NCBI GenBank assembly: GCA_964445645.1 | Contig: CAYULH010000074.1 | Span: 1 to 26,146, forward strand | From: Aureispira sp964445645 | Lineage (GTDB): Bacteria > Bacteroidota > Bacteroidia > Chitinophagales > Saprospiraceae | Direction: 5' to 3' | Length of the DNA stretch: 26,146 bases | Shown: positions 16,838-24,063 of the stretch, in pieces | Layout: every line of letters starts with the position of its first letter | Position numbering within the stretch: position 1 is the first letter of the stretch | Notes under the pieces: model-generated | The model's input: only the letters and a program-made list of their open reading frames with translations | What the model was told of the DNA's origin: nothing | Databases searched by the model: none | Translations under genes and position numbers: made by a program

Positions 16838-19800
16838 ATGGATGCCCAAACATCATCTACAGAGCACAATCGCCCTGCTCAAGCACTCCCTTACCTTTCT
16901 GTTTTGCCAATGACAGAACAATACTTGGATTTATCCATTTTGGAACGTGTGCAGGTGGGTCTTGCACAACAATTGGTAGCACAATTATTACGCACAGAAA
17001 CATCTGTAGTCGTTCATGTACCATTGGGCATTCAAAAAAACACCCCTGCCGAACAAATCAGCCAACTCAAGGCACTCCAACGCAGTTTCAAAGGATTTAA
17101 TGACCAAGCCCAAGGCTTGTCTATTGGTTTTCCACTGTTGCTAATTGAAGATACAGAACTAGGCAAACCTGTTTCGGCTCCTCTTTTTATTTGGAAAATA
17201 GTGCTCAAAGAAGTAGCAGGCAGCAATATGGATTGGACCATTACCCCACTCAATGGCAATCATGGCTACCTCAATCCATTGATGAAAAATTACCTAGAGG
17301 CTCGATTTGATTTTAATTGGGAAAGTGCTATTGGGCTGATTGACACGGTAGATCAATTTGTGGTAGAACAAACGCTCGAACAATTGGCCGAAATCACCCC
17401 TATTCAAGTTCATGCAACGGCTGATGTTGTTCCTAGTCCTTTATTAGAACAAGCAACACTAAACAGCAGCAGCCACAGCCTTATTCTAGGCCAATTTGAA
17501 CCCATTACAGTGCAAGAAAATAAACAATTGCCCAAAAATCTCCAAACCAAGCATCGTCGCGAGTGGCTAGACCGCTTACCTGCATTGCCCACCAATCACC
17601 AACAACAAAAATGGCTCAACACCGTTTTTAATGGTCATCATGTAGTGGTAGAAGGCGAATTTAACACGGGCAAAACCCATGCGATTGCTGCTGCATTGCC
17701 TAGTGTATTGGTCGATCAGGGTTCTGTACTGATTGTTTCGCCACAGCCTTCTACTTTTAATGATTTGTATCATCATTTGGATAATATGGGCTTGACCAAT
17801 GTTGGTGTTTTAAGTTTGCAAGACGAGGTTATGGACAAGGAACGCCTCATTGCGTACTTGGAGCGTCTGCCCAAATATACCCGTAGTATTCCCAGTTTTG
17901 ATGAAGTACAATACAGCCAAGAGCTGGATGTTTACAACAGTTTGCGCCAACAATTGATAGCCAATCATGCGGCTCTACACCAACCCTTGTTACAAGATTG
18001 GAATTGGTTGGAATTATTGGGCAATGGTTTGTTAGAACACCAACAACAACATCGCCAACTGCTTGGACGGTTTTTGGATCCTGCTTCTTTTGAATTTAAT
18101 AGGCAAGAATTTGAATCTATAGAACAGAATCTCAAAAACCATTATCCTTTGTTTCGCCCATTGGATGCCCTCAAACACTCCTTGAATGCCTTGGATGGTC
18201 GTTTCTTTTTGGGACAACAAGCACTAGCCAAAGCACAAGAAGAAGCTTATCGTTTGGTACAATTGTACAGACATAGAACCCAGCGGCTTTATGATCGTTA
18301 TTTGATTTTTGTAGGAGAATATGCAGAGTTGCTGCACTTGAATTATCGCAAATGTGTTACCCGTATAGAGCAGCAAATAGATAAAATTGAGGGGCATATT
18401 GATTTGTACAAACGATTGTATGGGGAGGATTTTGACAAACAGAGCAGTTTTCAGGATGCTAAGTTAAAGGTGTTGAGTGTTTTTTCTAGAAAATACCAAG
18501 CTATACGAGCCGCCAAAGCCCAACTATTTAGGGATTATCAACAATTACAAGAAGAATACACACAAAGCAACTACTTAGAACAGCCTTTTCCAGACATCAA
18601 GGAGGAATTGCACCTAGCAGATGCTGCCGTCAAGTTGGAGGAGGTGCGCCAAGCGCTACAAGAGTGGCAGGCCAATGTCCCCAACCTAGTAGATACAACT
18701 ATACAATCGCTCACAGTAGCCAACGATTTTCCCGAACACTTCTCCGAACAGCTAAAGGATTTAGAAGCCGATTACCAGGATTTATTGGAAGAGATAAATA
18801 CAGATCGATTATTATTGCGCCCTGTAGAAAGCAAGGCTACCTTATTGGCCGATAAAGAGTCGTTTTTGCTCACTTTATTATTACAATTACAAAAACTAGA
18901 ACACCACTGGGAGGACTTTGCCCCCTATTATCATTGGAGGCGTTCTTGGCGCAGCCTACCCCAACTCAGCCAAAAAGTTATTCAGGCATTGGTCAAGGCA
19001 GGTGCCAAGGATTGGTTGACCTATTTTAGAAGTTGGTATTTTCATCAAATCCTACTGCAACATTATTCAGCCGATTTGCCAAGGAGCAGCAGCCATGAAA
19101 CCTTGCCCTTTGAGGAACTAGAAAAACGTCTTATTAGTCTCCAAAAACAACAAACTACCAAAGCGATACTAACTACCAAAGCCCGACAACGAGAACAAAT
19201 CAAACGCATCAAACTCGAAAAAGATTTGGCCTTGACCAAGGCACGCAGCATTTTTAAAAACAAAAAAGTAAAAGATGTATTGGAGTGGATTGGCTTAGAA
19301 CATTTGGGACAGGTGTTCCCGATTGTGTTGGCGACTCCCGAAATGATTGCGCCTTTATTGGGCACACAAGTGGCCGCCTTTGATTGGGTAATTGTAGACA
19401 ATGCCCATGATTTGCCCCAGCAATTGGGCATACAAGTGCTGCAATTGGGCAACCAGCAATTGGTATTTGGGCAGCCTTTGGAGGGCAATGAGGTGCGATT
19501 GGAAGAGAACACCCTTTCGTGGATGCTTGGACAAAAAGGAAGGCAACAACAAGTGTTTACGCAAGTGCATTCCAAAGATAGTGCGCCGCTGGCTCGGCTC
19601 CACAATACCCAAGAACGCTCTACACACGTCTTTCACCAATTGCTCTCCCAAAGCCTAAGCCCTTACATCAATATCAATCGCCTAGAATTTCAGGTTTCTA
19701 TAGAGGGAGTGATGGTTGATTTGTTAATTGCGCCCACCCAATCGCACCAAAAAGGCTTGGCTATTATCATAGATGGTGGCTTGTTGCACCAAGAGGCTTA

Positions 19801-19975
19801 TGATTTTCAATTGGCGGTACAACGCCAACACATTCTGCAACAGCAAAACTATCCTGTCTACTATCTCTGGTCAGTAGATTGGTGGAAAGATGACAAACGT
19901 GCCTTGGAACAACTCTTAGCTCAAATTTTGGCTTTGGATCAGAAGGCTGGGGCTGGGGTGTTGGAGGAGGAGTAG
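16838..19975 (+). CDS. degenerate SF1 helicase-like ATPase with C-terminal nuclease-like domain
   Basis: From ATG 16838 the protein has 1045 residues; an upstream TTG at 16766 would add a hydrophobic 24-residue leader and is less likely. Walker A is GEFNTGKTH at 273-281, followed by a motif Ia-like VLIVSPQPSTFNDL. After about 570 mainly helical, Gln/Leu-rich residues comes WVIVDNAHDLP: motif II with Asp854 but Asn855 in place of the catalytic Glu. A motif III-like LVFGQPL follows. The second RecA domain seems absent. Residues 945-1030 resemble the MTES_1575-type restriction-like nuclease fused to many SF1 helicases (VDLLIAP, AIIIDGG, YYLWSVDWW), with Asp961 kept but the expected Glu (usual IECDG) replaced by Ile977. 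It may bind ATP and DNA without cutting or unwinding. Such architectures often belong to defence systems; the role here is unknown. Confidence 0.75.
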   Translation: MDAQTSSTEHNRPAQALPYLSVLPMTEQYLDLSILERVQVGLAQQLVAQLLRTETSVVVHVPLGIQKNTPAEQISQLKALQRSFKGFNDQAQGLSIGFPLLLIEDTELGKPVSAPLFIWKIVLKEVAGSNMDWTITPLNGNHGYLNPLMKNYLEARFDFNWESAIGLIDTVDQFVVEQTLEQLAEITPIQVHATADVVPSPLLEQATLNSSSHSLILGQFEPITVQENKQLPKNLQTKHRREWLDRLPALPTNHQQQKWLNTVFNGHHVVVEGEFNTGKTHAIAAALPSVLVDQGSVLIVSPQPSTFNDLYHHLDNMGLTNVGVLSLQDEVMDKERLIAYLERLPKYTRSIPSFDEVQYSQELDVYNSLRQQLIANHAALHQPLLQDWNWLELLGNGLLEHQQQHRQLLGRFLDPASFEFNRQEFESIEQNLKNHYPLFRPLDALKHSLNALDGRFFLGQQALAKAQEEAYRLVQLYRHRTQRLYDRYLIFVGEYAELLHLNYRKCVTRIEQQIDKIEGHIDLYKRLYGEDFDKQSSFQDAKLKVLSVFSRKYQAIRAAKAQLFRDYQQLQEEYTQSNYLEQPFPDIKEELHLADAAVKLEEVRQALQEWQANVPNLVDTTIQSLTVANDFPEHFSEQLKDLEADYQDLLEEINTDRLLLRPVESKATLLADKESFLLTLLLQLQKLEHHWEDFAPYYHWRRSWRSLPQLSQKVIQALVKAGAKDWLTYFRSWYFHQILLQHYSADLPRSSSHETLPFEELEKRLISLQKQQTTKAILTTKARQREQIKRIKLEKDLALTKARSIFKNKKVKDVLEWIGLEHLGQVFPIVLATPEMIAPLLGTQVAAFDWVIVDNAHDLPQQLGIQVLQLGNQQLVFGQPLEGNEVRLEENTLSWMLGQKGRQQQVFTQVHSKDSAPLARLHNTQERSTHVFHQLLSQSLSPYININRLEFQVSIEGVMVDLLIAPTQSHQKGLAIIIDGGLLHQEAYDFQLAVQRQHILQQQNYPVYYLWSVDWWKDDKRALEQLLAQILALDQKAGAGVLEEE

Positions 19976-19981
19976 GGGCGT

Positions 19982-20036
19982 GTACGGGCGATATGGGCGA
20001 ATTGCGATTCGCCCCTACCGCCCCTACCGCCCGTAC
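19982..20036. repeat. REP-like nested palindrome after the helicase-like gene
   Basis: An outer pair GTACGGGCG/CGCCCGTAC encloses an inner GGGCGAAT-TGCG-ATTCGCCC hairpin. The element belongs to the GTAGGGGCGAAT...ATTCGCCCCTAC type of intergenic palindrome, which I recall as widespread. The stop codon TAG of the upstream gene lies in the preceding GTAGGGGCG, so the gene end merges into the repeat. It sits between two convergent genes. Confidence 0.75.
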
Positions 20037-20079
20037 AAATAGGATGTGCCCAACGGCAGGGCTGCTTTGCTAAGACTAC

Positions 20080-21990
20080 TTAATCTTGGCTTGGTTTTGG
20101 TTTTATTCGGTAATAAGGGTGTTTTTTTTCCCTATCCCAAGGCCAATATTGTGGAATTGAATCAACATAGTAGTTTTGTTGGAGTGCTTCGTAGCCTCTA
20201 ATGCCTTGATTGGGATTGGTTAAGAAGTTTAGTTCGTCTGTTTTTGCATCCCTCAAATCCGCATCACTCAAATCTGCACCACTCAAATTCGCATCCCTCA
20301 AATACGCAAAACTCAAATTCGCAGACCTCAAATTCGCAGAACTCAAATCCGCATACATCAAATCCGCATTCCTCAAATTCGAAGACCTCAAATTCGCAGC
20401 ACTCAAATTCGCAGCACTCAAATTCACAAACCTCAAATTCGCAGCACTCAAATTCGCAAAACTCAAATTCGCAAAACTCAAATTCGCATTCCTCAAATTC
20501 GCATCACTCAAATTCGCATCACTCAAATTCGCATTCCTCAAATTCGCACCCCTCAAATTCGCAGAACTCAAATTCGCAGAACTCAAATTCGCAGAACTCA
20601 AATTCGCATCCCTCAATTTCGCAGAACTCAAATTCGCTCTCTTTAAATCTGCATATTCAAAATTAGCCTTCCTAAAAATATTCAAGTAGGTAACAGAATC
20701 CAAATCACTTTCTACCAAACTAATCAACAACTGCCCTCTTTCGGGACTAAGCAATACACTGGTTAAGGTGTCCCCTTCTGTCAGGTACTTGTAAGGCTTT
20801 AGACTAGCTGATAAGGCAATAATGCGTCCTATGAGCTGTTTGGATAATTTTCTTTGTTTGTTGTTGCGCTCTTTTAACTCTCTATCTACAGCATCCATTA
20901 CATTACTAAACAAAAATACCAAAGAACTTCTGCGCTCTGCTTCTTGTAGGTTGGTTTGTTGATCTAAGCGTTTGTTTTGGGCAGTTACTAGACGGTTTTG
21001 GATAGAAGCTTGTCTTATTTGTTCTATGATGTAAAGGTTTTGAGTATCTATTTGCCCTGTTTGACGCTCCATTAGGTCGGTTTGGGCATCTATCTTTATA
21101 TTCTGCTGTGTAAACAATTCATTTTGGGCGGTTACTAGACGGTTTTGGATAGAAGCTTGTTTGATTTGTTCTTCAATGTAGAGATTTTGCGTATCTATTT
21201 GCCCCAGTTGCCGTTGTATGAATTGAGTTTGAATTCTTAACAAAGAATCTTGCGAACGCATTAAGGCAGTTTGTTCTGTTACTCTATCATTTTGGATTTC
21301 GAACAACTCATTTTGCCCTTCAAACAATTCATTCTGTCCACTAAACAGTTGATTTTGTTGCTTTAATTGCTCCAATTGCAAAAAAGCAATAATCCCAATA
21401 GAGATGCTGGTCAGTACGGTAAACAAACTTAGAAACGAATTGAAGGCAAAAAACTTGGTTGCATAGGCTTTGACCAATTGGATGCTCTCTGATACATAGG
21501 GTTTTAGTTGCTGGAGTTGGGCTTTGAGTTGTTCGGCTTGTTGTTGCTTTTGGCTGGGGTCTTTGCTTCTCAATAAATCGACCACTAGCAAGGGCAAGGG
21601 GGGCTTATTGTCAGTGCTAGAAAGCTGTTGTACTTTTTGCTGAAATTGTTCTTGTTGCCGCTGAAAAGCACGCTCCTTGAGCATATAAAACACCCATGCT
21701 ATAAACGCCAACACTGCACCAGCCGCCATAAACAAAGCAAGGGAGCCATAATAATACATTCCCATCCCAAAACCTATTAGGCCCACGGTCAATATTACCC
21801 CCAGAAAGATTCTAGCATCTAAGAAGTTCTTGAATAAACGAATCACAAAAGAAAGCACTAGTTCTACTGGCGTAAAAAAGAATTGTGATACCCTTTTCCA
21901 AATAGGAGGCTGGGCAGCAGCTTGTTTGTAGTTTTCCAATTCCGCTCGTAGGCGTTCGTTTTCTTCTTGGAGTTGTTCGGGAGTTGGCAT
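20080..21990 (-). CDS. membrane protein with coiled coil and C-terminal pentapeptide repeats
   Basis: The 636-residue protein has a short N-terminal coiled coil (residues 4-24), a cluster of membrane helices (about 42-107, ending FIAWVFYML), a further helix (about 187-205, SLFTVLTSISIGIIAFL), and a Gln/Asn-rich coiled coil (about 206-345). The coiled coil includes a 49-residue unit, GQIDTQNLYI...SIQNRLVTAQN, present twice. After a helical linker come 27 pentapeptides of the A(N/D)Lxx type (residues 449-583) and a Tyr/Trp-rich tail. Pentapeptide repeats form a four-sided beta helix; 27 units would give about seven coils, probably cytoplasmic. Such domains usually mediate protein contacts, and membrane versions are often uncharacterised. 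It stands alone between repeats. Function unknown. Confidence 0.9.
   Translation of the reverse strand: MPTPEQLQEENERLRAELENYKQAAAQPPIWKRVSQFFFTPVELVLSFVIRLFKNFLDARIFLGVILTVGLIGFGMGMYYYGSLALFMAAGAVLAFIAWVFYMLKERAFQRQQEQFQQKVQQLSSTDNKPPLPLLVVDLLRSKDPSQKQQQAEQLKAQLQQLKPYVSESIQLVKAYATKFFAFNSFLSLFTVLTSISIGIIAFLQLEQLKQQNQLFSGQNELFEGQNELFEIQNDRVTEQTALMRSQDSLLRIQTQFIQRQLGQIDTQNLYIEEQIKQASIQNRLVTAQNELFTQQNIKIDAQTDLMERQTGQIDTQNLYIIEQIRQASIQNRLVTAQNKRLDQQTNLQEAERRSSLVFLFSNVMDAVDRELKERNNKQRKLSKQLIGRIIALSASLKPYKYLTEGDTLTSVLLSPERGQLLISLVESDLDSVTYLNIFRKANFEYADLKRANLSSAKLRDANLSSANLSSANLSSANLRGANLRNANLSDANLSDANLRNANLSFANLSFANLSAANLRFVNLSAANLSAANLRSSNLRNADLMYADLSSANLRSANLSFAYLRDANLSGADLSDADLRDAKTDELNFLTNPNQGIRGYEALQQNYYVDSIPQYWPWDREKKHPYYRIKPKPSQD
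20242..20646 (-). repeat. 27 tandem 15-bp pentapeptide-coding repeats
   Basis: Near-identical 15-base units (plus-strand CTCAAATTCGCANNN) follow each other without interruption. Homogeneity at silent positions suggests recent expansion or gene conversion. The opposite strand stays open in two frames only because of this periodicity. Confidence 0.95.
20981..21210 (-). repeat. 147-bp internal duplication in the coiled coil
   Basis: The sequence beginning GCAGTTACTAGACGGTTTTG at 20981 recurs with few changes at 21128, exactly 147 bases (49 codons) later, and similarity continues for about 75 bases in each copy. This records a segmental duplication of the coiled coil. Confidence 0.85.
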
Positions 21991-22031
21991 AAGCGGGGTG
22001 GTTTTGGTTGCTGTGGTACTTATACTAAAAT
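21986..22031. repeat. Direct repeat covering the start codon and 5' flank of the pentapeptide gene, copy 1
   Basis: GGCATAAGCGGGGTGGTTTT and its continuation to ACTAAAAT match 22383-22430 with one substitution in the first 24 bases, then weaker similarity with a 2-base indel. The similarity begins at the gene's start codon and extends upstream only. Confidence 0.65.
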
Positions 22032-22053
22032 CGGAAGGAATGCTTCCTTCCTT
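22032..22053. repeat. GGAAGGAATGCTTCCTTCC palindrome, copy 1
   Basis: The hairpin-forming sequence GGAAGGAATGCTTCCTTCC with flanking C and TT occurs identically at 22567-22588. Confidence 0.85.
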
Positions 22054-22114
22054 GGCTTACTTCGTCATATCGGAAGGACTTCGTCGCTTCCTTTTCTTAT
22101 ATCGTCCCGTTGGG

Positions 22115-22360
22115 CAGGGCTGTTAAGTTCTGGCAGATGAAACCGAATGCTGCTGGAAAAACCCCGAAGGGGTGATATTATAGTAGTAATAATGCCTATC
22201 AAATGCCTTTAAATCCCGAAGGGATGTCATTATTACCCCTACAAGACGATAATAGCACCCTTTCAGGGTTCAAAAACTACACTTAAACGTGTTCTATAAC
22301 AATATCACCCCTTCGGGGTTTACAATTTACATAATCTAAATTTAGAACTTAACAGCCCTG
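22115..22360. mobile_element. 246-bp MITE-like element with terminal inverted repeats and 9-bp flanking duplication
   Basis: Perfect 17-base terminal inverted repeats (CAGGGCTGTTAAGTTCT at 22115-22131 and its complement at 22344-22360) bound the element. Identical CCCGTTGGG sequences flank it at 22106-22114 and 22361-22369, as a 9-base target duplication would. Internal arms AACCCCGAAGGGGTGATATT (22160-22179) and its exact complement (22301-22320) add a second inverted pair. It contains no ORF of note. It is probably mobilised in trans by a transposase whose ends it shares; the ends recall CAGGG-type insertion sequences, which is only suggestive. Confidence 0.7.
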
Positions 22361-22382
22361 CCCGTTGGGACTTTTAGGACTG

Positions 22383-22430
22383 GGCATAAGCTGGGTGGTT
22401 TTGGTTAGAGTCTAGCATTTATACCAAAAT
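22383..22430. repeat. Direct repeat of the pentapeptide gene 5' flank, copy 2
   Basis: GGCATAAGCTGGGTGGTTTT and its continuation match copy 1 at 21986. The two copies bracket the region that contains the MITE-like element. Confidence 0.6.
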
Positions 22431-22566
22431 AAAAATAATTTTATTTTTTAGGTAGTATTTGTCAGGGTATTGAAAATATTACCCCTAACAACTAATAGTG
22501 GCATCCTTTCAGGCAGGGTTGGTATCATTACTTCGTCCTTTCAGGACTTTTTTCTACATGTTTCTT

Positions 22567-22588
22567 CGGAAGGAATGCTTCCTTCCTT
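22567..22588. repeat. GGAAGGAATGCTTCCTTCC palindrome, copy 2
   Basis: Identical 22-base copy of the sequence at 22032. It is followed by a GTCCTTTCAGGAC hairpin of the kind also found around 22533, which marks this as a dense field of short palindromes. Confidence 0.85.
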
Positions 22589-22677
22589 CTGTTATGTCGT
22601 CCTTTCAGGACTTTTGGGGGTGTGTAGGGGCGAATTGCTATTGGTGTGGGGCGTGTACGGGCGAATGGCGATGGATG

Positions 22678-22715
22678 TAAGGAGTAGGGCGTATGCCATA
22701 CGCCCCTACTCCTTA
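22678..22715. repeat. REP-like palindrome forming the 3' end of ybbR
   Basis: TAAGGAGTAGGGCGTATG pairs with CATACGCCCCTACTCCTTA with a single bulged base. The ybbR stop codon (22706-22708, minus strand) and its last codons lie within the right arm. The GGGCGTAT core matches the palindromes at 6323 and, less closely, 19982. Confidence 0.75.
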
Positions 22716-23716
22716 CTCTTAATAATATAATCCAATTTCTTGGGACTATATTGGACATGGGTAGCATAATTGGGTTTGTACGGCAATTGAACTTTGATGG
22801 TCCGTTGTTGGTACACATCTATGGTCGAAAAATCAACCACGGCCTTAAAATCATCGTTGGATAGACGGGCATAATCGCTCAGGCCAACACTGCAAACAAT
22901 TTCTATAGTTTTGGGCAACAAAACTATAATCAAATCCTCTGGTGCATTGACAATTTCTACAGGAACTTGTAGGCGTTTCTCTGTAATCTCCTCTACTTTG
23001 GCCTTGCAGGTGACTTCCTCTACCGAAAAACTCAAATTGGCGGTGGAGGAAGTGGCTAATCGCAATTGGGTATTCAAATCTGCATCTACAGGTTTAGATG
23101 GTAGTAAAACTACTGTTTTCCAAGCTTGTATATTACGCAAAACAGAAGCTGGCCCTGCAATTTCTACGGTCTTGGGTTCTATTTGTATAGAATCTACAAA
23201 GGTGTGGAGTGGGGCCAATTTGATTTGGTGATCCAAGACAATAGGCACGGTTTTGCGTGCCAATGGTTCTGTTTTGAGCCGAATGCGTTCAGGCTCTATA
23301 TTGACGGGGGTTACTTGTGAGAGCACCCTCGATATTCTTGAACTCCAACTGCTGGTATTCACCACCCGTGTATCGTTTTGTGATACGGGCACGGTTAATA
23401 CTCGGTCACTATTGCTATACGCCAAACTCAATAATTCCCAACCTGTTCCACGTACGGTCACTTCCAATTCTTGTACAGGAGGATAGGTAAAGGTCTTGTC
23501 TTCTGGCATTTCATAAGCCAATTTTACAACGGTTACATCTTGATAACTATATGAGAGTTTGGTAATTAGCCAAAAAATGAATGCCACAAAAATACAAATC
23601 CCCAAAACCCTCCTATCATTGTGCAAAAATGATCGAAGCGAGGTATAATTAGGCCTTGGTGGTGGCGGTGGGGGCGGACTTTGTGGAAGCCTCTCCATAA
23701 GCAGCTTGTGTTGCAT
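22706..23716 (-). CDS. YbbR-like domain protein (membrane-anchored)
   Basis: The 336-residue protein has a cytoplasmic Pro-rich head (a run of Pro around residues 14-20), one membrane helix (about 37-55, VLGICIFVAFIFWLITKL) and an extracytoplasmic beta-rich region with YbbR-type repeats (for example VEIAGPASVLRNIQAWKTV near 195). In Bacillota YbbR/CdaR regulates the diadenylate cyclase CdaA; its role in Bacteroidota is not established. The position after yajC and the DUF1573 gene is the conserved Bacteroidota order. The reading frame overlaps yajC by 68 bases; starting at Met7 (23698) would still overlap by 50. The last codons and stop are supplied by a REP-like palindrome. Confidence 0.9.
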   Translation of the reverse strand: MQHKLLMERLPQSPPPPPPPRPNYTSLRSFLHNDRRVLGICIFVAFIFWLITKLSYSYQDVTVVKLAYEMPEDKTFTYPPVQELEVTVRGTGWELLSLAYSNSDRVLTVPVSQNDTRVVNTSSWSSRISRVLSQVTPVNIEPERIRLKTEPLARKTVPIVLDHQIKLAPLHTFVDSIQIEPKTVEIAGPASVLRNIQAWKTVVLLPSKPVDADLNTQLRLATSSTANLSFSVEEVTCKAKVEEITEKRLQVPVEIVNAPEDLIIVLLPKTIEIVCSVGLSDYARLSNDDFKAVVDFSTIDVYQQRTIKVQLPYKPNYATHVQYSPKKLDYIIKSKE

Positions 23717-24011
23717 CTTGAGAAATAGAACTACGCTGTACGGTAATTACAGTTTTGGGAGCGATTAGCAAGCTCAATGTACCCTCCTCTACCGAAGCAA
23801 TGGTGCCGTGTAATCCACCAATGGTAACCACCCTAGTTCCTTTCTTGAGACTGTCTGTAAAATTTTTCTGCTCACGCTGTTCTCTGATAGAAGGGCGAAT
23901 CATAAAAAAATAAAAAATCCCGATTCCGATTGCCATAAATGGTAACAAATAAGGATTCGCTCCGCCATTATCGGCAGCGGCTTGCCACAAGAAAAATAAA
24001 TTGTTGTTCAT
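23649..24011 (-). CDS. yajC: preprotein translocase subunit YajC
   Basis: This 120-residue protein has the typical YajC layout: a short N terminus, one membrane helix (about 22-39, LLPFMAIGIGIFYFFMIRP), the basic RPSIREQREQKNF segment, and a small cytoplasmic domain with the hallmark LKKGTRVVTIGGLHGTIASVEE. It is an accessory of the SecDF complex at the inner membrane. The Ala/Ser/Thr-rich tail (GEASTKSAPTATTKA) is encoded by the same DNA as the Pro run at the start of ybbR in another frame. It is probably translationally coupled to ybbR. The length is slightly above the usual 100-110 residues. Confidence 0.97.
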   Translation of the reverse strand: MNNNLFFLWQAAADNGGANPYLLPFMAIGIGIFYFFMIRPSIREQREQKNFTDSLKKGTRVVTIGGLHGTIASVEEGTLSLLIAPKTVITVQRSSISQDATQAAYGEASTKSAPTATTKA

Positions 24012-24063
24012 ATTTTTAGTGTTGTATTATTTTAGTTTTAATATTAAATATAAATAGTTTTTT

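Larger units (their letters stand above)
21991..22705. other. Repeat-rich intergenic region without genes
   Basis: I see no coding gene in these 715 bases. They hold the MITE-like element, a duplicated 5' flank, two copies of a GGAAGG palindrome, several short hairpins (GTCCTTTCAGGAC, ATCCCGAAGGGAT, ACCCTTTCAGGGT) and part of a REP-like palindrome. Small open frames here lack start context and are low complexity. Confidence 0.85.

Noticed and set aside
20210..20689. Two long plus-strand open frames with LKFASLKFA- and NSNSHHSNS-like repeats
   Set aside because: They are antisense to the pentapeptide array; the 15-base period keeps stops out of several frames. The minus-strand frame has the membrane and coiled-coil domains and a full-length context.
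22140..22330. Possible CRISPR array because of repeated CCCGAAGGG-like units
   Set aside because: The units vary, are short palindromes at irregular spacing and sit inside an inverted-repeat element; there is no constant repeat and spacer pattern and no cas gene.
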